This document shows positions 15,899 to 27,474 of a stretch of 64,000 nucleotides of DNA, one piece after another; position 1 is the first letter of the stretch, and every line of letters begins with the position of its first letter. The stretch covers positions 54,788,580-54,852,579 of the forward strand of contig CM045729.1 in NCBI GenBank assembly GCA_024760905.1, given 5' to 3'. A program made the position numbers and the translations under genes. The stretch comes from Plotosus lineatus (Eukaryota; Chordata; Actinopteri; Siluriformes; Plotosidae). Below the pieces are notes generated by a model. It ran no database searches. It was not told the origin of the DNA and saw only the letters and a list, made by a program, of their open reading frames with translations.

Positions 15899-16232
15899 GT
15901 GATGGTCTAGTGGATAGGGCGCAGGATTGCTGATCCTAAGGTTGGGGGTTCGAGTCCCCACAGGGTTGTCACTGTCCCCCCAGTGCAGCTAACTGGGTTA
16001 TCAAAGGCGGGCCATGTCTCTCACTGTCTATGGTGAGGCGCATGTAAAAGAACCATTGCTGACTTTCGTAAAGAGTAGGCTGCAAAGCCGTCAGTGTATT
16101 TCTGTCCCTTGCTAAAAGGGTTCTGACAGGAAGGGCATCCGACGTAAAAACCCATGCCAAATCAAATGTGCCAATCAGATGATTCGCTATGGCGACCCTC
16201 GAGAACGGGAAAAAGCCTAAAAGAAGACGACT
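15899..16232 (+). mobile_element. tRNA-SINE, RTE-type tail (type A)
   Basis: Pol III A box TGGTCTAGTGG and B box GGTTCGAGTCC are intact. The body is followed by GACAGGAAGGGCATCCGACG and the RTE-like end GATGATTCGCTATGGCGACC..AAAGAAGACGA. It is inserted in the Tc1 remnant. Confidence 0.9.
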
Positions 16233-16825
16233 CTTCGACATGGGAAAGACAAAGGAACACCCCATTCAAATAAGCAGATGAGTGTCGACCTTCACAAGTC
16301 AGGCAATGGCTACAAGAAAATATCCCCTCACCTGCACCTGTCCATATCTACTGTCAAAAGAATCATTAAGAAGTTGAAAACAACTGGAACAGTGGTAAAC
16401 AAGTCTGGATGAGGATGCAAGGTTATTTTTCCACCACGCCAAGTGAGGAGGATGATAAGAGAAATAAAAAGTTCTCGAAGCTCTCTGTGAAAGAATTGCA
16501 ATAAATGACAGCATCGTGGGGTCACAAAGTTTCCAAAAGGACCATCAGGTGCCATCTACATGCCAACAAGCTGTTTACGAGGCATGCATGGAAAAAACTT
16601 TTCTCACTCACAATGATGAATGCAAATGTCTGGAATTCACTAAGCGGTACTGGGACTTCAACTGGGGCCATGTGCTTTGGTTAGATGAAACCAAGATATA
16701 GCTTTTAGGCAGGAAACACTCTAAGTGAGCCTGGCGGAACACAAAAGATGAGTATGCAGATAAGTACCTCATGCCCACTGTGAAGTATATGGGAAGACTG
16801 ATGAGGCTGTGGGGGGAGGGGGGAG

Positions 16826-16914
16826 CAGTGATAACCGAATGAGAGTAGGGCTTGAACCCCCAACCTTGGGATCAGTGATCCAGCACATTAACCACCAGGT
16901 CACAACTGCCCTTA
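16826..16914 (-). mobile_element. tRNA-SINE head fragment
   Basis: The reverse complement gives the tRNA-like head with GGTTCAAGCCCTACTCTC and GTGGTTAATGTGCTGGATCA; nothing beyond the head is present. Confidence 0.75.
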
Positions 16915-17399
16915 AGTATTAAGATCAGGGGCGCTAATAATTATGCACACATGATTGAATGTAAAATAATTATTTTTTAATGTGGTATTTTTTTTTCCCA
17001 CCGAATTTAAATGCATTTCAAATAAAAATTAGATTTTCCTCTTTTTTCATTGCAGTCCTATATTATTTGAAAATATACTGAATTTATTAGATGCTAAAGA
17101 GTACATCTTAACAATGGGTGCCAATAATTTTGCAATGTAGTGCATATGGCTCAAGTCTAAGACTTATTATAGCAATTACCGTAATCTTCAAGGCAGCCAG
17201 AATCCTCCTAAAACACCATGTTTGCAGTTGGTATGTAAATGTTGAGGTATTATAACCATGTTTATTGTCATTTTATGAGTGTTTTTTTACGAACTATATG
17301 ATTAAATCTTAAATGTAAAATGCAATGCAATTCTAAAAAAAATTGGTTTTTGCAATAGAAGTTATGACTAAATATATATTTCCAATATAATTACTATTA

Positions 17400-18127
17400 C
17401 AGTGAATCGTCGACTTACGACCTGTACGAGTTACGTCTGATCGACTTTACGACCGCAAAAGTGGTGAAGCATGATTCATGGCAGTGCAGTGCGGGTGTTG
17501 CATACGACAGTTGTTTGCGCTGCTGGCAGCGCCAGCACCTTAAAATGCCAAGCAGGAGATGGTGCAGCTTCACTTTCGAACCGCTCAAAGCAAATCTATT
17601 CATCTACTTTTAATGGCACGTCACTGTGGCGCGAAGCTGAGAGCCAATCCTTTCTGTGTGGGCGGGCCCGATACCTTGAAACTCTAATTTTATTGGACTC
17701 ACACGCTGCAGTGTTTATATGACAGGAAGCGCGTCCCAAGTTTTGGAAATCAGCTGCTCTGCAGGTTGAATTTTTTTGCCCATTTGTGTTTGTTTGCCAG
17801 CTGTGCTTGGCTTTGTGGAAATGAGCCGATCAAAATGAGGGAAATTTATCTCTTTACTCAAACAACACGCACAGTTTGTGGCTGTTGTTATAATCCAATA
17901 AAATTGGAGTTTGAAGCTTTCGGACCCGCCCACACAGTGGAGTACAGAAAGGATTGGCTCTCCACTGCGTGTCACAGTGACGTGGAATTGAAAATAGATG
18001 TATGGATTTAAATGCGCGAGATTCATCTGTTTTTGTTTGGCGTGGCGATGGAAAGTCGACATACGACCAGATCGAGTTACGACCGGACTGCCAGAACCAA
18101 ACGTGGTCGTAAGTCGAAGACTCACTG
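17400..18127. mobile_element. Tigger-like MITE with long inverted arms, family iv
   Basis: The ends are CAGTGAATCGTCGACTTACG and, reversed, CAGTGAGTCTTCGACTTACG, flanked by TA on both sides (17398-17399, 18128-18129). The inner sequence is also an inverted repeat: GAGAGCCAATCCTTTCTG near 17639 reappears reversed near 17950. Arms are roughly 240-300 bp around a short centre. No coding frame. Confidence 0.85.
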
Positions 18128-18248
18128 TATATTGGTGTTTAATTTATGTCACACTGACAAACTCTCAAAAATAGTTATGTTGTTGTCATAAACGATTACA
18201 TTACGAGATGACATGCAATCCATAAACAAATATAAAGTTGATTCTAAC

Positions 18249-18338
18249 CTCCACCCCAGCGGAGACAGCGTGCGAGGTCATTACCAGTACCCAATGGAAG
18301 GATGGCAACAGGAGGGTGTTGGGCAAAATTAGCCTTGT
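18249..18338 (-). CDS. dgkb: dgkb exon p: catalytic core
   Basis: 90 bases, with a TTTTTCAG acceptor and GTTAGA donor. It reads [20 protein letters not shown] then [20 protein letters not shown] is the near-invariant DGK catalytic-core signature. A (TG)n tract on the sense strand ends roughly 55 bases upstream of the acceptor. Skipping would keep frame but remove the signature. Confidence 0.95.
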
Positions 18339-18387
18339 CTGAAAAATAGAATAGGAATGAAAAAGCACTGCAAATAATACAAATGTA

Positions 18388-18516
<129 letters not shown>

Positions 18517-18563
18517 CACACAAAATATATATACACAAAATATATACACACAAAATATATATA

Positions 18564-19003
18564 CAACGATCCCTCACTTTCTGTGGTTGATGGGGATCGA
18601 GGACCCCCACCACCGATATCCGTGAAGTAGGATCGATCCCCCTGACTGACGAATACGTACATGTATATGTGTATATAATATTAACAAATAATTATTCAAT
18701 GCTATAAATGCTTATAATAACAATCAAACATTCAAAAATAACACATAAGATGTAAATAAAATATACATACCCACATACAGGTGCGTGCACACAATCAGAT
18801 GCGCACCTCACATAAAAATGTTAGTAGTTTTGTTTGTTTGGGTATTTTTTGCAAAATTAGCCTTGTTTTGCAGCATTTTCCTTAACTTTCCCTCCTATTT
18901 TTCCTGAATTTCATTATGTTTTTATTTTTTGATGAATATTCTTGAAAAATCCGCGATGCACTGAACCCGCAAAAACTGAAGCACAAAGTAGTGAGGGATC
19001 GTT
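18564..19003. mobile_element. Tigger-like MITE, family iii
   Basis: The left end GATCCCTCACTTTCTGTGG and right end AGTAGTGAGGGATCG are inverted. The interior is shared with the copies at 28498, 42585 and 54177 (for example CAGCATTTTCCTTAACTTT). Confidence 0.8.
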
Positions 19004-19023
19004 TTATATATATATATATATAT

Positions 19024-19098
<75 letters not shown>
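19004..19098. repeat. (TA)n microsatellite
   Basis: About 95 bp, joined to the 3' end of a minus-strand RTE copy. Confidence 0.97.
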
Positions 19099-19099
<1 letters not shown>

Positions 19100-22000
19100 T
19101 CTTTCTTGTTCTTTTTGTTTCGGCTGTTCCCTTCAGGGGTCGCCACAGCAAACCATCCACCTCCATCTTGCTCTGTCCTCTGCATCTTCTTCTCTTACTC
19201 CAATGAACTTCATGTCTTCCTTCACCACATCCATAAATCTGTTCTTTGGTCTTCCTCTAGGCCTTCGGCCTGGTAGTTCCAACCTCAGTATCCTACTACC
19301 AATATATTCACTATCCCTCCTCTGTACATGTCCAAACCATCTCAATCTAGCCTCTCTGACTTTGTCTCCAAAACATCTTACGTGGGCTGTCCCTCTGATG
19401 TACTCATTTCTGATCCTATCCATCCTCGTTACTCCCAGAGAGAACCTCAACATTTTCATCTCCGCTACCTCCAGCTCGACCTCCTGTCTTTTCCTCAGCG
19501 CCACTGTTTCTAACCCATACAACATCGCTGGCCTCATCACCGTCTTGTACACTTTTCCTTTCATTCTTGCTGAAACTCTCCTGTCACACGTCACACCAGA
19601 CACTTTTCTCCAACCATTCCTACCTGCCTACACATGCTTCTTCACCTCTTTTCCACACTCTCCATTGCTCTGGATTGTTGAGCCTAAGTACTTAAAATCC
19701 TCCACCTTCCTTATCTCTGCTCCCTGTAACCTCACCGTTCCTCTTGGGTCCTTCTCATTCAGACACATGTATTCTGACTTACTGAGGCAAACCTTCATTC
19801 CTCTCCTTTCCGGGCATACCTCCACCTCTCTAGATTTTCCTCCACTTGTTCTGTGCTCTCACCACAGATCACAATGTCATCTGCAAACATCATAGTCCAT
19901 GGAGATTCTTGTCTAACTTACTCTGTCAGCCTGCCCAGCTCCATCACAAACAAGAAGGGGCTCAGAGCTGAACCTTGATGCAGTCCCACCTCCACCTTGA
20001 ATTCTTCGGTCACGCCAACAGCACACCTCACCACTGTCTTACATCTCTCATACATGTCCTGCACCACTTTAACATACTTCTCTGCCACTCCAGACTTCCT
20101 CATGCAATACCACAGTTCTTCTCTTGGCACCCTGTCATATGCTTTCTCCAGATCCACAAAGGCACAGTGCAGCTCCCTCTGACCTTCTCTGTACTTCTCT
20201 ATTAACATCCTCAAAGCAAACACTGCATCTGTGGTGCTCTTTCTTTCATGAAACCAAACTGTTGTTCACAAATTCTGACCTCTGCCCTTTGTCTAGCTTC
20301 CACTATTCTTTCCCAGAACTTCGTATGGCTCATCAACTTTATCCCTCTGTAGCTGCCATAGCTCTGCACATCTCCCTTGTTCTTAAACATGGGCACCAGC
20401 ACACTTCTCCATGCCCCCGGCATCTGCTCACTCTCTCAGACCTTGTTGAATGTTCTTGTCAGAAAATCTACTGCTACCTCTCCTCGACACTTCCATACCT
20501 CCACAGATATATCATCAGGACCAACTGCATTTCCACTCGTCATCCTCTTCAGTGCCCTCCTCACTTCACCCTTACTAATCTTTGCTACTTCCTGCTCCTC
20601 AACAGTCACCCCTTCTACTCTTTTTTCTCTCTCATTTTCCTCATTCATCAGCTCTTCAAAGTACTCTTTCCATCTTCCCAGCACACTTCTGTCATCAGTC
20701 AATATATTTCCCTCTCTGTCCTTAATCACTCTAACTTGCTGCATGTCCTTCTCATCTCTATTTCTCTGCTGTGCCAACCTGTATATATCATTTTCTCCCT
20801 CCTTACTGTCAAACCTAGCATGCAAGTCATCATACGCCCTCTGTTTGGCCTTTGATACCGCTACCTTCGTCTTACGCTGTGTCTCTCTGTTGTACTCCTG
20901 TTTACTCTCTTCGGTCCTCTCAATGTCCCACTTCTTCTTAGCTAACCTCTTCCTTTGTACACACTCTTGCACTTCCTCATTCCACCACCAAGTCTCCTTA
21001 TCTACTCTCTTTCCAGATGACACACCAAGTATTCTCCTACCTGTCTCCCTGATCACATTAGATGTGGTTGTCCAGTCATCTGGAAGCACTTCCTGACCAC
21101 CCAAAGCCTGTTTCAACTCCTCCTTGAAGACAACCCAACACTCTTCCTTTTTTAGCTTCCAACACTTTGTCTTCTGCTCTGCCTTTGCCTTCTTCACCTT
21201 CCTCACCATCAGCGTCATCCTGCACACCACCATCCTATGCTGTTTGGCAACACTCTGACCCAAAACTATTTTTCAGTCACTGACTTCCTTCAAATTACAT
21301 CGCCTACACAAGATGTAGTTTACCTGTGTGCTGCTACCTCCGCTTTTATAAGTCACCCTATGCTCCTGTCTCTTCTGGAGAAAGTATTCACCACAGCCAT
21401 TTCCATCCTTTTTGCAAAATCTATCAACATCTGTCCCTCTGTGTTCCTGTCCTGGATACCAAACCTACCCATCACTTCCTCGTGCCCTCTGTTGCCTGCA
21501 CCAACATGTCCATTGAGGTCTGCCCCAATGACCACCCTTTCACCTCTGGGGATATTCTGCATCACTTCATCTAACTCTCTCCAGAATCTCTCCTTCTCTT
21601 CTAGCTCACATACTGCCTGTGGGGCATAAGCACTAACAACATTTAACATCACACCTTCAATTTCGAACTTGAGACTCATCACTCTGACACTCTTTTCACT
21701 TCTAGAATATTACTGACAAACCCCTCCTTCAAGATGACTCCTACTTTATTTCTCTTCCCATCCACACCATGATAAAACAGCTTAAACCCTGCTCCTAAGC
21801 TTCTAGCTTTGCTACCTTTCCACCTGGTCTCCTAAACACAGAGTATGTCCACCGTCCTCCTCAGCATCATGTCAGCCAGCTCTCTATCTTTTCCTTTCAT
21901 AGTTCCAACATTCAAAGTCCCTACTCTCAGTCCTAGACTCATGCTTTTCCTCTTCTCTCTCCGCCTACGGACACGCCTGCCGCCTCTTCTTCTTCGACCA

Positions 22001-22270
22001 ACAGTAGTCCAATTTCTACCAGCACCCTGTTGGTTAACAGCACTGATGGTGGTCATTGTTAACCTGGGCCTCTACCAATCCGGTATGGAGGTAAAACCTG
22101 TGATTTGCATGATAAAGTTTAGCATTGGTTTTACGTTGGATGCCCTTCCTGACACAACCCTCTGTATTTATCCGGGCTTGGGACTGGCATGAGGGAGAGA
22201 ACTGGTTTGTGCCCTCCCTCATGGCTGTACTCTCCCCCTCACAGCTGCATTTACCCTCCCTCACGGCCGC
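19099..22270 (-). mobile_element. RTE-type LINE copy 2, long but decayed
   Basis: The 3' tail lies at 19099-19146 (reverse of GGGGTCGCCACAGC). ORF pieces cover the whole EN-RT, and a 5' leader extends to about 22200-22270, longer than in any other copy. Both ends abut TA-rich sequence, so insertion into a TA repeat is likely. Confidence 0.9.
19133..22056 (-). pseudogene. RTE EN-RT ORF, many breaks
   Basis: In minus-strand order, fragments at 22056-21832, 21682-21353, 21263-20436, 20423-20211, 20223-19918, 19825-19628 and 19603-19133 give the endonuclease start (VGTLNVGTM), VVIGADLNGHVGAG, the linker, [32 protein letters not shown] and the C-terminal RRPRGRPKNRF. At least six shifts or stops separate them, so it is inactive. 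Confidence 0.9.
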
Positions 22271-22279
22271 ATTAATACA

Positions 22280-23620
22280 TATATATATAAAATAGCTGTG
22301 AAAAAGATTAAAATACCATATTCTTCATGCCAAAACAGCTAAAATGAAAAGTTTTATGTGAGAAAGACAATCAGGTTCCATTCTAGCTGTAATGACAGAG
22401 CAAAACAGTGATTGTGATGCGCTTGTTTACATGCGATCCTGAGAAGGGCAGAAATGTGCATAGCATGGTCCACAGATTTGGACATTTCCAGATCCCAGAA
22501 GAAGAAGCCTCATAGCATGATACTCATGGCAGGCCGATAATGTTATGTTTGAGGAAAAAAAGTCTCATTCTTGAAAGTAAAAATATATCTGTACCATCTA
22601 ATACTTTAATTCCATATTTTGCTTCATTTTTTTTCTTAGAATGAATCAGAAATTGCGTTGGTGTGAGGCACCTCACCTTGACTTGAAATGATGTTGAATG
22701 AATAACAAAACACTTGTGGAATTTGGCTTTTTTGAATTTTTCTTTTTTTTTAAAGAATGAGATATGATCTTGTTTTTTTTTTTTTTTTACACATTATTCA
22801 AAGTCTGAAAACACTATCAATTTAAATGTTAAATTCTTTAATATTCGTATCTAAAATTTGTGGGAAATGTCAGTTAAGTAGCTTCTCACACAAAGGTAAA
22901 ATTTTCTTAAACAACTGTAACTTTTGTTTGAATTCTTTTTCCATATCTTGTATTTCTGATCAAAATTCATCAAACTGTGCAAAAGAAAATAGCAAATTAA
23001 AATTCTTGCTTTTTAAAAAAATGTACTCAATTTATAACTTATAACATCTTTAAGTTTGTTGGCACTTTTTAAAACTCATTCACAGTTTGAACGAAGTGAG
23101 GTTTTTTAACTTTTTTTTTTAATTGTGTAGCCTTCTGTATTTTTTTAAGTTTTTGGATTCCAGAAGCAGTGACTGTGATAAAATGCGACTTTTGTATGTT
23201 TTTAATTTAATCTTATCAGGAGTTTGAAGGGTGGCTACTGTCTCCAAAATTATCCAAGATTAAACAACTAAATTGTGCCTTTCTAATATATGTATATTAC
23301 TCGACTTATTTGAGTACTCTATTCTGATTGGTGACTTACAGTGTTCACTGGTCTGTTATTATTATTATTTTTAATAACAGCCCATTGCTGAATATAACAG
23401 ATCATTACCATGGAGTATGTCATTAAAATCATAAAATCAATTTTAAATCAATATTTTGTAAGTAGTCATGTAATTTGTGGGATAATGTACATCCAGCCAG
23501 CAATTCTCATTAAATAAACCCCTGCACTGTGCATCAGGATCAAGGTCCCTGTCATATTTATTGTAGATGTTAATAAATTACATGCTGACAAAAGCATGAA
23601 TTACAATGTCACGATCCATT
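22280..23620. other. Intronic AT-rich sequence
   Basis: Several T-runs, including about 18 T at 22771-22789; no gene or repeat family recognised. Confidence 0.55.
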
Positions 23621-23625
23621 GAGGA

Positions 23626-23966
23626 GGCAATGGTGGCCTAGTGGAATAGGGCACTGGATCACTGATCCAAAGGTTGGGGGTTCGTGTCCCACTCTCCACA
23701 AGGTTGTCACTGTCCCCCGAGTGCAGCTAACTGGGTTATCAAAGGCCGGCCATGTCTCTCACTGTCTAAGGTGAGAGGCATGTAAAAGAACAATTGCTGA
23801 CTTTTGACAAGAGTAGCAGCAAAGCCGTCAGCGTGTTTCCGCCCTGCGATGTGCTGGCGAGCTGTCCAGGGTGTACTCTGCCCTCGCCCGGAGTCGGCTG
23901 GGATGGGTGCCAACCTCCCCGCAACCCTAATTAGGAGTAAGCGGTTCCAGGAAATGAATTGAACAG
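23626..23966 (+). mobile_element. tRNA-SINE, type B tail, full length
   Basis: Head with A-box-like TGGCCTAGTGG and GGTTCGTGTCC, then the body, then the L2-type end GTCCAGGGTGTACTCTGCCC and CAACCCTAATTAGGAG. Confidence 0.9.
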
Positions 23967-24297
23967 AACGATCCATTCATTACCTATAACAGTTATCTCT
24001 CAGAGACCTGGGGGAAGCTGGAGCCTATCCAAACTGACTTTGGGAAAGTTCAGAGTGTACCCTGCCTCATGTTACTGATCTATTGCAGTTCTAACACAGA
24101 GCAGAGCCACCATTCACACACACATTCACACCTATAGGCGATTTACGGTCGAGAAAAGTGTGGGAGGGAGCTGGAACACCCAGAGACAACCCAAACAACG
24201 AAGAGACCATGCAATTCCACAAAGAAGTCACCAATGAGCTGAGAACTCAGAACCTTGCTGTAGTGAGGACACAGTGCTAACCACTGCATCACTGAAA
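23967..24297 (-). mobile_element. L2-type LINE 3' UTR fragment
   Basis: GGAGCCTATCCAAACTGACT, CATTCACACCTATAGGCGAT and AACCACTGCATCACTG are typical of the reversed L2 3' untranslated region. Confidence 0.75.
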
Positions 24298-24299
24298 AG

Positions 24300-25130
24300 A
24301 AAGTGGACATGGATTTCGCTCTTGTTTATTTCGGTATCACTGTATGTACACTATTTATTTGCGAGGTGTGGGTAGGTCTATGTCCTGTAGTTTGCACAAA
24401 GCTTTTTGACATGTTACATTTGCTGATATTCTGTGGATTTATTGCCTAACCACAAAGAGTAAGCAGTATCTGCCATCAGAACTATTTTCTAATGCATGAT
24501 AAGCTCATGTGGTGAGGAGCTAGCAGAAGCTGCAGAAAGCTCACTGAGAATCAGGTTAATTTAATTAAAGGTCAGTTTTTTTCCATTAATGAAGCAATGA
24601 AGGTTCTCTTAAATCAGCACTCAGGCTACTTCAACAAAGTTGGCTTTCTCCTGCCCTTCTACTAATGGACACTCTCTGGCTCCCATGAGAATATAACAGC
24701 TCAAAACCACTGATCCAGAATCAGATGAAGCAGATTCTAAATCAGCACTTAATGGCACTGTCTATCACTCCCCAAGCTGGCTCCCCTGTAATGCTTACCC
24801 ATTAACATCAGCATGATTGTCAGTGGGGGGAAAGGCAGGCCATTATCTTTTCAGTGCTATCCACCACTCAGTCATATGAAAGACTTCACAGATGAGTGTA
24901 CGCACTTCCTAGGTAATTTATGAATTTATAATCCTTTCACAGGCCCATTAAATGTTACTACAATTATATGTTCATATTCCTCATAGAGTCCTGAATTTTC
25001 TTTTCAATTCAGTCCATTGAGCTTCTAATGTTCTAATGTTTAAATCACTGACCATAGTAAAAACATCTGTTGTAGAACATACGGAACAATGATTAAAATA
25101 GTTATGGTCACCCTTGTATTTTGGCTACAG
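24300..25130. other. Intronic unique sequence
   Basis: No feature recognised. Confidence 0.5.
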
Positions 25131-25149
25131 CTAATACGAATCAAATAAG

Positions 25150-25290
25150 CGATTTGAGTCATGGTTCTAGACTTCTGATTAGAAGGTTATGAGTTCAAAT
25201 CCTGAAATGTTAGCACCGCTGGGCCCTTAAGCAAGATTCTAACTGTCAAATTCTTGCCTGTTTTAAGATAATTTGAATAAAAGCAGCTGC
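25150..25290 (+). mobile_element. Degenerate tRNA-SINE of the CTGGGCCCTT family
   Basis: GGTTATGAGTTCAAATCC and GCTGGGCCCTTAAGCAAG match the family at 42079 and 48858; the 3' half is worn. It ends 50 bases from the exon o donor. Confidence 0.55.
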
Positions 25291-25339
25291 AAAATGAAAA
25301 CAATAACAACAATGACAATGACAACAGCACTACACTTAC

Positions 25340-25425
25340 CAATACAATCCAAGATCCAGCCGACTGTACCATCTCCTCCACAGGCCAATACGCGGAAGTC
25401 AGAAACATCACGGAAAAAGTTTAGT
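25340..25425 (-). CDS. dgkb: dgkb exon o: GGDG nucleotide-binding motif
   Basis: 86 bases, with a CTCTAG acceptor and GTAAGT donor. It reads [20 protein letters not shown] then [13 protein letters not shown] is the glycine-rich ATP-binding motif shared by diacylglycerol, sphingosine and bacterial lipid kinases. Flanked by introns of about 9.2 kb and 7.0 kb that are full of retroelements. Confidence 0.95.
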
Positions 25426-25518
25426 CTAGAGGGCCAAAGGAAAAAGACAGAAATACTTTTAGAAAATGTCTGAATTATTCTCCATTGGTGTTATATAATA
25501 TATGGTACAATATAGAAT

Positions 25519-25880
25519 GAGAGATTTCCTTTCGGCTTTCCCCCTTTTTTTTCAGGGGTCACCAAAGCAAATCATCTGATTCGCACATTTGATTTGACAT
25601 AGGTTTTTACGTCGGGTGCCCTTCCTGACACAACCCTTCAGCAAGGGACAGAATCACGCTGACGGCTTTACAGCCTTCTCTTTACGAAAGTCAGCAATGG
25701 TTCTTTTACATGAACCTCTCACCATAGACAGTGAGAGACATGGCCCGCCTTTGATAAGCCAGTTAGCTGCACTTTTTTTTTTTTTTTGGGGGGGGGCACA
25801 ATCTTGTGGAGAGTGGGACTTGAACTCCCAACCTTAGGATCAGAGATCCAGCGCCCTATACCACTAGACCACCACTGCCC
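25519..25880 (-). mobile_element. tRNA-SINE, type A tail, first of a tandem pair
   Basis: It is complete on the minus strand from head (GGCAGTGGTGGTCTAGTGG) to RTE-like tail. Flanked by ATGGTACAATATAGAAT at 25502-25518 and 25881-25897. It contains a T15/G8 run near 25773-25796. Confidence 0.93.
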
Positions 25881-25897
25881 ATGGTACAATATAGAAT

Positions 25898-26245
25898 TTC
25901 TGTCTTCCTTTCGGCTTTTTCCCTTTTCTTGGGAGTCGCCACAGCAAATCATCTGATTCGCACGTTTGATTCGGCAGAGGTTTTTATGTCGGATGCCCTT
26001 CCTGTCACAACCCTTTTTAGCAAGGGACAGAAACACGCTGACGACTTTGCAGCTACTCTTTACGAAAGTCAGCAATGGTTCTTTTACATACCTCTCACCA
26101 TAGACAGTGACAGACATGGCCTGCCTTTGATAACCCAGTTAGCCGCACTGGGGGGGACAGTGACAACCTTGTGGAGAGTGGGACTCGAACCCCCAACCTT
26201 AGGATCAGAGATCCAGCGCCCTATACCACTAGACCACCACTGCCC
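25898..26245 (-). mobile_element. tRNA-SINE, type A tail, second of a tandem pair
   Basis: Same orientation and family as its neighbour, with the same 17-bp target at 25881-25897 and 26246-26262. Head, body, RTE 5' piece and RTE 3' piece are all present. Confidence 0.93.
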
Positions 26246-26262
26246 ATGGTACAATATAGAAT

Positions 26263-26920
26263 AGTATAGTATAATGGTCTAGTATTTAGCATAAAATATA
26301 CTAGTAGTGTAATTGATAATCAAGCGATAACACTCATTTCTGCTCACCTATTAGCAAATACCTATTGTATTAATTTTACATAACTAAGCAGTATCATATA
26401 TGATGAGTATTGTTCCATGAAACAGCAGCAGTTTCCGTGCTTTTTGAACAAAATATACAGCTTTTCTTTTAACTTCTCCCAAATACCTGTTGAGAACCAT
26501 GGTTTACATTATGTCACCGCTCCCACCCTTAATGTATAAGGAAAGTCTTAGACACTGAGTCCTGGCATGAAAATCACTACACGTGTATTTTACTGTTAGA
26601 TCACAACACAGCATGATTGCTAAAACCAAACAAAAACAAAACAAAACAAGTAACCAAACACACATAAATTACAAAAAAAAAAAAAAAAAAACAGTGTGTA
26701 CTTACATAAAAATATAGTGAAAATAGTTTTATATACAAAAACTGATGCTCATTATCAATTTATTATTACATGTCAGTTATATTTGAATTTTAAATCTGTA
26801 GTTGAAGTCTTTTTGTGGTTTTCCACTTCATGGCCTGAGTTGCTCACAATATCTCCCTCTCCTTCCTTTCTTCTTTTTTTGGCTTGTGCAGAATGAGCAC
26901 GGCTCTGGTCGTGACACACA
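26263..26920. other. Intronic unique sequence
   Basis: Contains an A-run near 26673; no gene recognised. Confidence 0.5.
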
Positions 26921-26923
<3 letters not shown>

Positions 26924-26957
<34 letters not shown>

Positions 26958-26975
26958 TCTCTCTCTCTCGCTCTA

Positions 26976-27052
<77 letters not shown>
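26924..27052. repeat. (CT)n then (TG)n microsatellite
   Basis: CT repeat to about 26970, then about 75 bp of TG. Confidence 0.97.
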
Positions 27053-27054
<2 letters not shown>

Positions 27055-27194
27055 ATGGTGGTGGGGCAAACTTGGGAGAGAATGGGTTGGCTGATTTACT
27101 ATGTTACACCTTCACCTTTTGTTCTTGTTTTTTTCTGAATGAAATGTCCTCACTCAGAGGTACAGAATGTACTGAAGTTTAGCATGTATTTGTT

Positions 27195-27196
<2 letters not shown>

Positions 27197-27247
<51 letters not shown>

Positions 27248-27253
27248 GTCTAC

Positions 27254-27295
<42 letters not shown>

Positions 27296-27301
27296 GTCTA
27301 C

Positions 27302-27338
<37 letters not shown>

Positions 27339-27340
27339 TG

Positions 27341-27386
<46 letters not shown>

Positions 27387-27390
27387 TGCA

Positions 27391-27469
<79 letters not shown>
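27197..27469. repeat. Interrupted (TG)n array with higher-order units
   Basis: TG repeats interrupted by CGTGTGTCTACATA at 27243 and 27291 and by TCTGCA at 27337 and 27385. Both pairs are 48 bp apart, so a 48-bp unit was duplicated. Confidence 0.95.
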
Positions 27470-27474
27470 CACAG

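Larger units (their letters stand above)
15700..17150 (+). mobile_element. Old Tc1-like transposon remnant with nested SINEs
   Basis: The left end has CCCACAATTATTGGCAGCCC and the right end GGGTGCCAATAATTTTGCAA, forming inverted termini. In between, decayed transposase is readable (CAGGCAATGGCTACAAGAAA region and VLWLDETKI at about 16672-16701) with many stops. SINE insertions at 15899 and 16826 split it. Confidence 0.8.

Noticed and set aside
17715..18125. 136-codon minus-strand ORF
   Set aside because: It lies wholly within the foldback MITE at 17400-18127 and has no recognisable protein signature.
27197..27469. CRISPR-like regular spacing
   Set aside because: The 48-bp periodicity arises inside a TG microsatellite of a vertebrate intron; there are no distinct repeats and spacers.
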